Below are positions 55,175 to 63,551 of a DNA stretch of 64,000 nt, piece by piece. The translations under genes and the position numbers were made by a program. Numbering within the stretch: position 1 is the first letter of the stretch; each line of letters opens with the position of its first letter. The notes beneath the pieces are model-generated. The model had not been told where the DNA came from. It was given only the letters and a program-made list of their open reading frames with translations, and searched no databases. The stretch is from Streptomyces sp. NBC_00271 (GTDB lineage: Bacteria; Actinomycetota; Actinomycetes; Streptomycetales; Streptomycetaceae). The DNA lies in NCBI RefSeq assembly GCF_036178845.1, contig NZ_CP108070.1, positions 6,014,001 through 6,078,000 of the forward strand, given 5' to 3'.

Positions 55175-55522
55175 GGCCCCTCACTTTCGGGTCAGGCGAT
55201 TTGCGTACTTTCCTCATGATGTGTATGCGGGCTGCGAAGTGGTGGACCGACGCCCGTGGCGCGTCGATGTTCAGATCAACACCACTCGGATGGACGCAAG
55301 AGGGCGGAAAAGTGCCCGGAAGGCACGAGAGGGTGCCGAAAGTCGCTGTATGTGAGGTGTGATCACCCTGCGATACGACCGTGGTCGGAGCGGCCGGATC
55401 CGCTCCTACTGCTCTCCGCCGGGCGGCAGTTGGCGGCCGATGCAGGTCACCGATCGATATCGGTCGGTGTGTATAGTCGGGCGCCAGAGGTCCCCTACGT
55501 CAACGAAAGACGAGGTCGCGCG
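55175..55522. promoter_or_regulatory. Control region between DUF6344-like and DLW-39 genes
   Basis: TATAGT at 55472-55477 is a good -10 for the plus-strand gene. ACCGATCGATATCGGT at 55449-55464 has 6 bp inverted arms just upstream, a possible operator. I see no gene in the remaining sequence. Confidence 0.5.
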
Positions 55523-55651
55523 GTGAAGAAGCTTCTCCTGGTCGCACTGGCCGCCATCGGCGGGCTCCTCGTGTACCGCCAGATCCAGGCGGATCGCGCC
55601 GAGCAGGATCTGTGGACGGAGGCGACTGACTCCGTGCCCACGGGTTCGTGA
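55523..55651 (+). CDS. DLW-39-family small membrane protein
   Basis: This 42-residue product starts MKKLLLVALAAIGGLLVYRQ as a single membrane helix, followed by IQADRAEQDLWTEATDSV. The DLW motif near the end, the length and the location past gyrA identify the actinobacterial DLW-39 family of unknown function. GTG at 55523 follows ACGAGG. A terminator follows 24 bp after the stop. Confidence 0.88.
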   Translation: MKKLLLVALAAIGGLLVYRQIQADRAEQDLWTEATDSVPTGS

Positions 55652-55675
55652 GAATCGACACCAGTCTCAGATCAG

Positions 55676-55704
55676 ACCCCGGCCGCCCTTGCGGTCGGGG
55701 TTTT
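55676..55704 (+). terminator. Terminator after the DLW-39 gene
   Basis: ACCCCGGCCGC pairs with GCGGTCGGGGT around CCTT and is followed by TTTTGTATTG. Confidence 0.9.
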
Positions 55705-55877
55705 GTATTGCCCCGACTCGTCCTGAATTCGCTTCAGTGAACGAATTGATTGCGTAGGCGAAGGCATCGGCCTTTGGGCGGGTCGTTTCGGCCGCTTGTA
55801 CGGATAGCGGGGGTGACCCCGTGACCGGCGGGGCAGGATGGGCCACGGTCCGGGGCGACGACGAGGGGTGGCGCGTG

Positions 55878-57221
55878 ATGGGGCGGCGCACGGCATGGTG
55901 GCACGGCGGTCGGCCGCTCGCGATCGTGGCAACGGTCTTGTGCGCGACGGCGGCCCTGCCCGGACGGCCCGCCGCGGCAGCCGAGACCGGTACACCGAAG
56001 CCGTACGCCTTCGCCCAGGACGCCACGACGGTCCGGGGAGCCACGGGCACCACGGACGCCGTACGGCTGGAGCGCGGCGGGACGTACCGCAGTTCCCTCG
56101 GCAAGGACGGCAAGCTCTACTACCGCCTGGAGCTCGACGCCACCTCCAACGCGTACATCGCCGCCACCGCAGTCCCCAGGCCCGGCGCCGAGGTCGCCTA
56201 CTCCGACGGCGTCAAGGTCTCCGTACAGGACGGCAACAGCAGCAGCTGCTCCTCCTCCACGACCGCCCACTTCGGCGCCTCCCAGAGCCCCCACCCCATC
56301 ACCGCCTGGGCGTCGCGCGAGATAGGCCCCGGCAAGTACGCCTGCCAGGCGGCCGGAACGTACTACGTGGTCGTCGAGCGCACCTCGGCACCCGTCTCCC
56401 CGGCCTCCCCGCCCTCCTCCCCCGACGCCTGGGACCTCGAACTGAGCTATGTGTCGGAACCCCGCTTGAAGAAGGCGGGTTCGACCAGTGCCCCCGAGAC
56501 CTGGAACTCCGCCTCGCCCGAGGCCCTCCAGGGGGACGCACGGCCACGCCGGGGCGGCGCGGGGTTCACCACGGCCGGCGCCCTCGAACAGGGAGTCTGG
56601 AAGGACGGGATCAGCCCCGCGCAGACGCTCTTCTACAAGGTGCCGGTCGACTGGGGACAGCAGTTCCACGCCACCGCCGAACTCGGCAGTTCGAGCGGCG
56701 GTGAGGGATCCATGGGCACGGCTCTCGTCATGTCCCTCTACAACCCCGTGCGCGGACTCGTCACCGACGTGGGCGCGGGATACGACGGCAGCCAGCGGTC
56801 GGCCGCTCTGGATCCGCTGCCGCCCGTCGAGTACGACAACCGCTACGCCTTCAACAACCGGACCAGCGGCATGCGGTTCGCCGGTTCGTACTACCTCGTC
56901 GTACACCTCGCGGCGCAGGTCGCCGACAAGTTCGGCGACGGGCCGTTCGGACTGACCTTGCGCGTACGGGTGGACGGCGCCGCGCAGACCGGCCCGGCGT
57001 ACGCGGGGCGGGCCGTACCGCAGGACGTGTTCGACTCCGCGACCGGTGACTCCGTGCCGGCCACGGGTGGGATGGCGCCTGCCGGAAGCGGCGGGAGCGA
57101 CGACGCCACCACCATGAAGCTGGTCGCCGTGGGCGGTATCGGCACCGGGACCGTCCTGGTGCTGGCGCTCGGGCTGTGGACGCTGGCCGCACGACGGCGG
57201 GCGACGCCGCGCGGCTGGTAG
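55878..57221 (+). CDS. Secreted, C-terminally membrane-anchored protein of unknown function
   Basis: The 447-residue protein has a signal peptide (about 1-36, RRTAWWHGGRPLAIVATVLC then AAAAETGTP), a large extracellular part and a C-terminal helix (about 415-437) with an Arg-rich stop-transfer tail (ARRRATPRGW). The external part contains two similar halves with YYRLELDATSNAYIAATAVP and LFYKVPVDWGQQFHATAELG, both resembling a jelly-roll repeat, and a Cys pair around SSSCSSST and KYACQAAG. I do not recognise a characterised family. The ATG at 55878 follows GAGGGG. It converges on the kinase gene. Confidence 0.8.
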   Translation: MGRRTAWWHGGRPLAIVATVLCATAALPGRPAAAAETGTPKPYAFAQDATTVRGATGTTDAVRLERGGTYRSSLGKDGKLYYRLELDATSNAYIAATAVPRPGAEVAYSDGVKVSVQDGNSSSCSSSTTAHFGASQSPHPITAWASREIGPGKYACQAAGTYYVVVERTSAPVSPASPPSSPDAWDLELSYVSEPRLKKAGSTSAPETWNSASPEALQGDARPRRGGAGFTTAGALEQGVWKDGISPAQTLFYKVPVDWGQQFHATAELGSSSGGEGSMGTALVMSLYNPVRGLVTDVGAGYDGSQRSAALDPLPPVEYDNRYAFNNRTSGMRFAGSYYLVVHLAAQVADKFGDGPFGLTLRVRVDGAAQTGPAYAGRAVPQDVFDSATGDSVPATGGMAPAGSGGSDDATTMKLVAVGGIGTGTVLVLALGLWTLAARRRATPRGW

Positions 57222-57258
57222 GCCCGTCAAGGGGGACAGGGCCTACGGGCACCGGAGC

Positions 57259-58842
57259 TCAGATCTGGGTCAGCGCCCAGAAGCCCACCGCGAAACAGGC
57301 CAGCGCGAGGAGCAGCACCGGGACGGCCACCTTCGCGGGCGGTCCGGGGCGGGGCTGCGCGTGCTGACGCGTCGCGGCGGTCGGATCCGCGGGCCGCACG
57401 AGGGAGGGCGGCTGCACGGGCGTGTGGTCGAACGGCAGGGCATGGGTGGGGGCCGGCACCGGCAGCACGACCGAGGTGGGGGGAGTGGGCGGCTGATCGT
57501 GCTGCCACAAGGACTGGGGCCGTGGCTGCGGTGGCGGCAGGTGGAAGCTGCCGGTGTCCGACATCGTGGACGGCTGCGGGGGTGTGGCGTCGGGAACGGG
57601 GTGCGGTGGTGTGGCGCCGGGAGCGGGGTGCGGTGGCGCGGCGCCCGGGGCGGGGCGGGGAAGTGCGGCGCCGGGAGCGGGCTCGTGTCGTACGGCGGCG
57701 GGGGCGGCCTCGTGTCGTACGCCCCCGGAGGAACGATCCGCCCACGCGGCACCGGAGACGGGCTCCCCGGACAGCGCCCCGGAATCGTGACGCCACGGCC
57801 TCGAGTCGTGGGGGCCGGAACCGGTGCCGGAGGCAGCGCCGGACGCCGTGCCAGAAGTGGTGCTGGAGCCGGTCGCGGGCTCGGGGCCGGTCCCGGTGCC
57901 GGTGTCGGAGGCAGAGCCGGACCACGAAGCCGCGTTCTCCGCGGTGCGTGCCGTGGTCGCCCTGAGCGGCCCTTCCGGGCCGAACCCCGGTGGAAGCGGA
58001 CCGAGTTGGTCGAAGACCTCGACCAGCTCGTCGTCGGGGCCGGGCTCGGGCAGCAGCTCGGCGGCCGAGGCCAGCGCCTTGCGTGCCCCGGTCGCGGTGC
58101 GGAACCGTGCCCGCGGGTCCGGCTGCAGCAGCGTGGCCACGACCTGCCACAGCGGTTCGGGGATGCTCTGGGGAGCGGCCGGTGTGCCGTTCTCCGCGAA
58201 GTACTCGATCAGGGCCTTGGCATCGGGTCTGGCCCCTTCGAGCAGGTAGAGGGCGACCAGCCCGACGGCGAACAGATCGGCGGGGAAGTCCGGCTCGGCG
58301 CCCATCATCTGCTCGGGAGCGAAGTAACCGGGCGTTCCGACCACGTAGTTGGTCTCGGTCAGCCGTGGCTCACCCAGTCGCATCGCGATGCCGAAGTCGG
58401 ACAGCCGCAGCCGTGGACGGGCCGTACCGGTCGCTTCGAGCAGGATGTTGGCGGGCTTGATGTCACGGTGCACGACGCTCTCCGCGTGTACCGCGGCGAC
58501 TCCCGAGAGGAGCTGGTCGAGCAGGGTGCAGACGAACGGGGGCGGCAGCGGGCCGTAGTCGTTGACCAGGTGGACCAGGGAGCCCCCGGCCACCAGGTCC
58601 ATGGTGAACAGGACCTTGTCGTCGTCGGCGGCCCAGCTGGCGGGCGCGAGCACATGTGGATGATCGATCCGCAGCGCCTGCTCCCGCACGAAGCGCAGCA
58701 GCGCGTGCGCGTCGCTCTGCTGGAGCACCTTGGCGGCCACATAACGGCGCCGCCGTTGGTCCCAGGCGCGCCAGACCGCACCGACTCCCCCGTGGCCGAT
58801 CGGGTCGACCAGTTCGTAGCGTCCGGCGAAGACCTCACCCAT
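57259..58842 (-). CDS. Receptor-type Ser/Thr protein kinase
   Basis: The 527-residue protein is an active-looking Hanks-type kinase. The Gly-rich loop is GHGGVGAVWRAWD, the ATP Lys is K38 (AAKVL), the catalytic loop is HRDIKPAN (D127), DFG is 149-151, and the activation segment is GTPGYFAPEQ. After about residue 275 comes a Pro/Ala/His-rich juxtamembrane tail with tandem PAPGAA-like units (about 385-430), then a final membrane helix (about 505-525) with almost no external domain. It therefore senses from inside, or through the membrane segment. It is 132 bp downstream of the XRE gene on the same strand, a plausible regulator or substrate. Confidence 0.93.
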   Translation of the reverse strand: MGEVFAGRYELVDPIGHGGVGAVWRAWDQRRRRYVAAKVLQQSDAHALLRFVREQALRIDHPHVLAPASWAADDDKVLFTMDLVAGGSLVHLVNDYGPLPPPFVCTLLDQLLSGVAAVHAESVVHRDIKPANILLEATGTARPRLRLSDFGIAMRLGEPRLTETNYVVGTPGYFAPEQMMGAEPDFPADLFAVGLVALYLLEGARPDAKALIEYFAENGTPAAPQSIPEPLWQVVATLLQPDPRARFRTATGARKALASAAELLPEPGPDDELVEVFDQLGPLPPGFGPEGPLRATTARTAENAASWSGSASDTGTGTGPEPATGSSTTSGTASGAASGTGSGPHDSRPWRHDSGALSGEPVSGAAWADRSSGGVRHEAAPAAVRHEPAPGAALPRPAPGAAPPHPAPGATPPHPVPDATPPQPSTMSDTGSFHLPPPQPRPQSLWQHDQPPTPPTSVVLPVPAPTHALPFDHTPVQPPSLVRPADPTAATRQHAQPRPGPPAKVAVPVLLLALACFAVGFWALTQI

Positions 58843-58974
58843 GGTCGTGCGTCGCTCCCCTTCGGCGGTCGGTCCGGCGCAGGCCCCCCGTTGAGACGCC
58901 CGGCGGCCCGAGGTGCGGAGCCGGAGGGCGTCCTGAGCCCCCGGCGCCGGGTGTGCGGCGTCCGGGCCGTCGGC

Positions 58975-59523
58975 TCAGTTCTGGTGCGACTGGTAGTGCG
59001 CGACCGCGTCGGAGGTGCGGCCGGCGCCGTACACCCGGAGGAACTCTGCCAGTTCCGGGTGGGTCGGGGCGAGGGTGTCGGCCGCGTCGATGATGTCCCC
59101 CGCGGCTGCCACGGAGCGCAGCAGCGACTGGATCTCGCGGACCACCCGCTTCACCGTGGGCGCACCTGAACTGCTCGTCGACTGTGTGGTGTTGCTGAGC
59201 ACCGAGCCCCCTTGCGACTTCTTGATCTCGTCCATGCGCTCGGTCGCCTCGGCGGCGCTGACGCTGCCGTCCGCGACCTGCCCCGCCAGGTCCTGCAACA
59301 GCTGCACGCGCTGGACCACCGCCGGATTGCCGATCTTGGCACGCTGACCGCTCATCAGCTGCGACAGCATGGGCGCGGAAAGTCCCAGCACCCCGGCAAG
59401 ACGCGCCTGGTTGAGGCCCAGATCCTCTATGAGCCTACGGAAGAGCGCCCCCAGTGGCTCCCCGTACCAGTTCCGCTGCAGCTCTTGGGCTCTTGCGGTT
59501 GCTTCCTGCTGTGCAGCGTCCAT
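58975..59523 (-). CDS. XRE-type helix-turn-helix DNA-binding protein
   Basis: The 182-residue product has an N-terminal HTH (about 25-75: ALFRRLIEDLGLNQARLAGVLGLSAPMLSQLMSGQRAKIGNPAVV), then a helical mid-section with DGSVSAAEATERMDEIKKS and a C-terminal helical domain ending FLRVYGAGRTSDAVAHYQ. The protein is conserved near kinases in Streptomyces from memory, with no known target. ATG at 59523 follows GGGGAGAC and is chosen over the longer open frame. The Ser/Thr-rich linker TQSTSSSGAP is a possible phosphorylation target. Confidence 0.85.
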   Translation of the reverse strand: MDAAQQEATARAQELQRNWYGEPLGALFRRLIEDLGLNQARLAGVLGLSAPMLSQLMSGQRAKIGNPAVVQRVQLLQDLAGQVADGSVSAAEATERMDEIKKSQGGSVLSNTTQSTSSSGAPTVKRVVREIQSLLRSVAAAGDIIDAADTLAPTHPELAEFLRVYGAGRTSDAVAHYQSHQN

Positions 59524-59622
59524 TGCGTCTCCCCATCGCTTCCCCAAATACGGCGGTTCGCTGTCGCGAACCACGTCGAGCATCTTACGGAGAGTGGTCG
59601 CCCACGGGGACCCCCAATCTTT

Positions 59623-59653
59623 TTGCGAGATCCCGGGGGTGACCCGGTACTCT
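59623..59653 (+). promoter_or_regulatory. Candidate tRNA-Ala promoter
   Basis: TTGCGA (59623-59628) and TACTCT (59648-59653) with 19 bp between them lie 54 bp before the tRNA. Confidence 0.45.
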
Positions 59654-59706
59654 GGTCTGCGGCGCCCCACCGGTATCCGATTCCACCGGCTGGACGCCTG
59701 TCTTCC

Positions 59707-59779
59707 GGGGCCTTAGCTCAGTTGGTAGAGCGCTGTCTTTGCATGGCAGATGTCAGGGGTTCGACTCCCCTAGGCTCCA
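59707..59779 (+). tRNA. tRNA-Ala (anticodon UGC)
   Basis: GGGGCCT and AGGCTCC form the acceptor stem, with D-arm TAGCTCAGTTGGTAGAGC, anticodon arm CTGTC-TTTGCAT-GGCAG and T-arm AGGGGTTCGACTCCCCT. The 3' CCA is not encoded, so it depends on the Cca enzyme. Confidence 0.98.
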
Positions 59780-59787
59780 CATCCCGG

Positions 59788-59831
59788 ACCGGTCAGACGC
59801 CCTTCGAGGCGGCTGGCCGGTTCTTGTTTTT
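59788..59831 (+). terminator. tRNA-Ala terminator
   Basis: ACCGGTCAGACGCC pairs with GGCGGCTGGCCGGT (two mismatches) around CTTCGA and is followed by TCTTGTTTTTC. Confidence 0.8.
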
Positions 59832-60183
59832 CGGTGACCTGAGTCACGCGGCAGGCTTCGCAGTCGTTGCAGTTGTTTGCGCAAACGATCGGCTTGCGTG
59901 CGGGCGTCGATGGCGCCCCGCCGGTGGCCTACGTGGCAGGGGGGCGGTCCGCGCCGCCGTCGAAGCATCCCGTGAGCTGCTGTAAGCAGATATGCGTAAT
60001 CATGGCAATGCGCAGGGTGAAGAGAGTCTGTGTGGATGTTGTGAGCATCGGTCGTTGCAAACGGCATCGTGGCGGAAGGCGTAAATCGGCTTGTTCGCGT
60101 GCCGCGCCCACGGGTCCGTCGTTCGGTTCCACTCCGCCGGTTCCGCCGCCCCGGTTCGCCGGTTCCGCCGGTTCCACGTGAAA
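59832..60183. other. Intergenic region with a 12 bp palindrome and no clear gene
   Basis: GTTTGCGCAAAC at 59875-59886 is a perfect palindrome, and CGTTGCAAACG at 60053-60063 resembles it. Open frames on both strands lack protein-like composition. I see no promoter that would explain an operator here. Confidence 0.45.
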
Positions 60184-60185
60184 CA
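60170..60185. other. Degenerate parS
   Basis: GGTTCCACGTGAAACA matches the parS right half exactly and differs at two left positions. It abuts the next terminator. ParB affinity is uncertain. Confidence 0.4.
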
Positions 60186-60231
60186 TCGCCGTGGGGCAGG
60201 AGACTCTCAAGTCTCCTGCCCCACGGCGATG
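60184..60231 (-). terminator. Long terminator of the DUF5324 gene
   Basis: A 21 bp perfect stem runs from CATCGCCGTGGGGCAGG to its complement around TCTCAA, 40 bp past the DUF5324 stop. Confidence 0.88.
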
Positions 60232-60270
60232 TTGTTGCCCTTGCTCAGGGCCCGTTTTCCTGGTCCGGGG

Positions 60271-60957
60271 TCAGCGGCGGTCGTCGCGGTCCGTCTCCTC
60301 CTCGGCCTGCTTGGCCTGGACCTCGGGGTCCAGGTCGGACAGGCCAGTGCCGTCGACCGAGGACAGACGGCCCGTCTCGGGCACCTCCGTCGCGGCGGGC
60401 GGCTCGACCAGCCAGTCGGGGTTGGCCTGCTTGTCCCACCACTTCCAGGCGGCGAAGGCGCCGCCCGCGAGAATCCCCAGAACGAGCAGCCCCTTGGCGA
60501 CGCGGCCGGCTTTCGCGCGCCGCTCGTGCTTGCGGACCAGTTTCTGGATCTCCTGGGGCGAGACCTGTCCGCGCAGCGCGGCGATGGCCGCCACACCGCG
60601 TGATGCGGCCTCCTCACGTACAGGCTGGGCGGCGGCCACCGCCTGCTCGATCCTCGGCCTGGTGTACTCGGCGGCCTGCACGGCCGCCTGCCGGGTACGG
60701 ACGGCGGCCTGATCGACCTTCGGCGGCACATGCGTACGGGCCTGTTCAAGGCGCGGCGCGAGATGGGCGCCGTACTGGACGCGGGCCTGTTCTGCGGCCA
60801 GCGACACCTTGGGCGCGAGCCGTACGAGTGCCTCGTTCGCGTAGTACGAGGCCCGGTCCTTGGCCGTGTCGGCGTAAGGCGCCACCACTTCCGCGGCGTG
60901 CAGCACGCTGTCCTTCGCCGAGCCGGTCGCGGCGCGCACGCTGTCAATGCGGGTCAC
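60271..60957 (-). CDS. DUF5324-like membrane-anchored protein
   Basis: The 228-residue product is largely helical. The N-terminal part has apolipoprotein-like helices (RAATGSAKDSVLHAAEVVAP, YTRPRIEQAVAAAQPV) with a repeated Ala/Val/Glu pattern, then a membrane helix (about 155-175, GLLVLGILAGGAFAAWKW) and an acidic C-terminus. I associate it with DUF5324 of Streptomyces; function is unknown. GTG at 60957 follows GAGGAGGAAG. It is divergent from ppiB. Confidence 0.8.
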   Translation of the reverse strand: MTRIDSVRAATGSAKDSVLHAAEVVAPYADTAKDRASYYANEALVRLAPKVSLAAEQARVQYGAHLAPRLEQARTHVPPKVDQAAVRTRQAAVQAAEYTRPRIEQAVAAAQPVREEAASRGVAAIAALRGQVSPQEIQKLVRKHERRAKAGRVAKGLLVLGILAGGAFAAWKWWDKQANPDWLVEPPAATEVPETGRLSSVDGTGLSDLDPEVQAKQAEEETDRDDRR

Positions 60958-61269
60958 GGGTCTTCCTCCTCCTCGGTGGCGTACGTGGGCGTTCGAGTAC
61001 CCCAAAGGGGGCACGGTTCACCTTTCCGCCCTGTTCGAGATCATGCCCCCCGAGGGGCCGCGAGGCATGCGAGATAGGGCATACGGGGCAACAGGAGCTT
61101 GTCGCCGACAATGCCACGGATCGTCGCTTCGCGTCCCGTCCACGCAAGGACTCGATGGGATTTCCGCAAGGGCGACCCCGGATATTCGCTCGGAGGTGGT
61201 GGTCGAGCGACGCGCGGCCCGGTCCGTGCGAGGATCGGGGGGTCAAAAGAAGGCAACGGAAGGCAGATC
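60958..61269. promoter_or_regulatory. Divergent DUF5324/ppiB region
   Basis: No gene is supported. Both flanking genes have ribosome sites at their ends. GAGGAT at 61230-61235 is a possible -10 for ppiB. Confidence 0.4.
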
Positions 61270-61800
<531 letters not shown>

Positions 61801-61803
<3 letters not shown>

Positions 61804-61870
61804 GACCCACCCCGCGAGGGCTGAGACCCGCGAGGGCTGAACCCCGCGAAGGCTGAGACGAAGGCTGAGG
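61801..61870 (+). repeat. Degenerate tandem repeat after ppiB
   Basis: CGCGAGGGCTGAGACC-like units recur three to four times (GCGAGGGCTGAGACCC, GCGAGGGCTGAACCCC, GCGAAGGCTGAGACGA, AAGGCTGAGGCC). Each unit includes TGA, and the first copy overlaps the ppiB stop codon region, suggesting duplications of the gene's 3' end. Confidence 0.6.
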
Positions 61871-61913
61871 CCCAAGGACCCGAAGGTCCCGAGGGCTCCC
61901 GCAGGGAACCAAA

Positions 61914-61945
61914 CGCCCCGCTCATCCGTAAGGATGGGCGGGGCG
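61914..61945 (+). terminator. ppiB terminator
   Basis: CGCCCCGCTCATCC pairs with GGATGGGCGGGGCG around GTAA (one mismatch). It ends 33 bp before the rhomboid gene, so it separates the two. Confidence 0.8.
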
Positions 61946-61978
61946 GTGCATTGCGTACGACCGGATTGAGGGGACCCC

Positions 61979-62890
61979 ATGGACCAGGCGCCAGGCAACC
62001 CGCAGGGCCCGCAGGACCAGGGGCATCAGGACGCCCAGGCCCTGCCCACCTGCTACCGGCATCCGGATCGTGAAACCGGCGTGCGCTGCACCCGCTGCGA
62101 GCGCCCCATCTGCCCCGAGTGCATGATCAGTGCCTCCGTGGGCTTCCAGTGCCCCGAGTGCGTCCGCGCCGGCTCCGGTACGGGCCACGCGCCGTCCGCC
62201 TCGCAGCCCCGCACCCTCGCGGGCGGCACCATCGCCGCGGACCCCCGGCTCGTCACCAAGATCCTGATCGGGCTCAACCTCGCCGTCTTCCTGGTCCAGC
62301 GGTCGGTGGGCGACGGCTTCACCGACCGCTTCTACCTCATCGGTCACGCGTACATCCCGCTGCTCGGCTCGGCCGAGGGCGTCGCCGAGGGCCAGTGGTA
62401 CCGCATGCTGACGGCGATGTTCCTGCACGGCAGCTATGTCCACATCCTGTTCAACATGCTCAGCCTGTGGTGGATCGGCGGCCCCCTGGAAGCGGCCCTC
62501 GGCCGTGCCCGCTATCTCACCCTCTACTTCGTCTCGGGCCTCGCGGGCAGCGCACTCAGCTACTTCCTCGTCGCCCCGGAAAAGGCCTCACTCGGCGCCT
62601 CCGGCGCGATCTTCGGCCTCTTCGGCGCGACCGCCGTCCTGATGCGCCGGCTCAACTACGACATGCGGCCCGTGATCGCCCTGCTGGTGATCAACCTGAT
62701 CTTCACCTTCGGGTGGAGCAACATCGCCTGGCAGGCCCACATCGGCGGACTCGTCGGTGGTGTCGTCGTCGGTTACGCCATGGTCCACGCCCCGCGCGAG
62801 CGACGGGCCCTGATCCAGTACGGGGTGTGTGCCGTGGTCCTGGCCGCGGTGGTCGTCGCGACGCTGGTCAGGACGGCTCAGCTCACCTGA
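61979..62890 (+). CDS. Rhomboid-family intramembrane serine protease with B-box-like zinc finger
   Basis: The 303-residue protein has an N-terminal zinc-finger-like domain (about 24-65: CYRHPDRETGVRCTRCERPI and CPECMISASVGFQCPECV), then six or seven membrane helices from about 95. The rhomboid signature is complete: RMLTAMFLHGSYVHILFNML, the GASGAIFG catalytic Ser near 207, and His in AHIGGLVGG near 254. It cleaves within membranes; the substrate is unknown. The ATG follows GAGGGG. Confidence 0.94.
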   Translation: MDQAPGNPQGPQDQGHQDAQALPTCYRHPDRETGVRCTRCERPICPECMISASVGFQCPECVRAGSGTGHAPSASQPRTLAGGTIAADPRLVTKILIGLNLAVFLVQRSVGDGFTDRFYLIGHAYIPLLGSAEGVAEGQWYRMLTAMFLHGSYVHILFNMLSLWWIGGPLEAALGRARYLTLYFVSGLAGSALSYFLVAPEKASLGASGAIFGLFGATAVLMRRLNYDMRPVIALLVINLIFTFGWSNIAWQAHIGGLVGGVVVGYAMVHAPRERRALIQYGVCAVVLAAVVVATLVRTAQLT

Positions 62891-63154
62891 GGTACCGCTC
62901 GGCTCACCCGAGAAGCCTGGGAGAGCTGTGTTGTCCACAGACCGTGGTGGATCTTGTGCACGCTGTGTGGGAACAGCTGTGCCCCCTGTCGCTGACCCGA
63001 GTTTTCGCAGGTCGGACAGGGGGCGAACAGGTTTGCGGATCCCGGTAGGTCAGTCACACCGGCGTCAACCCCGGATGAGTTATCCACAGATCGTCTTAGT
63101 TTTCCACCTGTGGAAAACTCTTGTGGATAACTCAGTGGATAACCCTGGGCAGAG
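62891..63154. promoter_or_regulatory. DnaA-box cluster between rhomboid gene and crgA
   Basis: This 264 bp convergent gap holds TTGTCCACA at 62931-62939 (perfect), TTATCCACA at 63080-63088 (perfect alternative), TTTTCCACC at 63100-63108, TTTTCCACA at 63109-63117 (minus), TTATCCACA at 63122-63130 (minus) and TTATCCACT at 63134-63142 (minus). Five lie within 63 bp. No gene is present. Confidence 0.8.
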
Positions 63155-63409
63155 CTACTTCCACTGCGTGGAGACGCCGAATCCCGCCGCGATGAAGCCG
63201 AAGCCGACCACGATGTTCCAGTTGCCGAGGGCGTCGATGGGCAGCGAGCCGTCCGTCACGTAGAAGATGACGATCCAGGCGAGGCCGATGAGGAACATGG
63301 CCAGCATGACGGGTGCGACCCAGCCGCGGCTGGTCAGCTTGATGTTGGTCGCCTGCTTCGCCGGGGGCGGCGTGTAGTCGGCCTTCTTGCGGATACGTGA
63401 CTTCGGCAC
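63155..63409 (-). CDS. crgA: Cell division protein CrgA
   Basis: CrgA is a small actinobacterial membrane protein that restrains FtsZ-ring assembly and coordinates septation in Streptomyces. The 84-residue product starts [20 protein letters not shown] and has two membrane helices (about 31-53, [20 protein letters not shown], and 62-80, [17 protein letters not shown]). GTG at 63409 follows CAGGAGAG; the frame stays open upstream through the divergent gene but that part is unrelated. Confidence 0.96.
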   Translation of the reverse strand: MPKSRIRKKADYTPPPAKQATNIKLTSRGWVAPVMLAMFLIGLAWIVIFYVTDGSLPIDALGNWNIVVGFGFIAAGFGVSTQWK

Positions 63410-63551
63410 GAGGGTCTCTCCTGTCGATGCGCTGCGTGGCCGCGCAGGGAACTGGGGCGGGCTCCGGGGCAGCGTACAAGGGGACACTGAGCGCTCCCCC
63501 GGGCGTCCGTTAGCGTAGTGCTTCCGCGGCGCCGAAGGAGATAAGGGTACG
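63410..63551. promoter_or_regulatory. Divergent crgA/DUF881 promoter
   Basis: TAGCGT at 63511-63516 is a possible -10 for the plus-strand gene, whose ribosome site AAGGAGATAAGG lies at 63536-63547. Developmental promoters of crgA are known in Streptomyces but are not identifiable here by eye. Confidence 0.4.
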
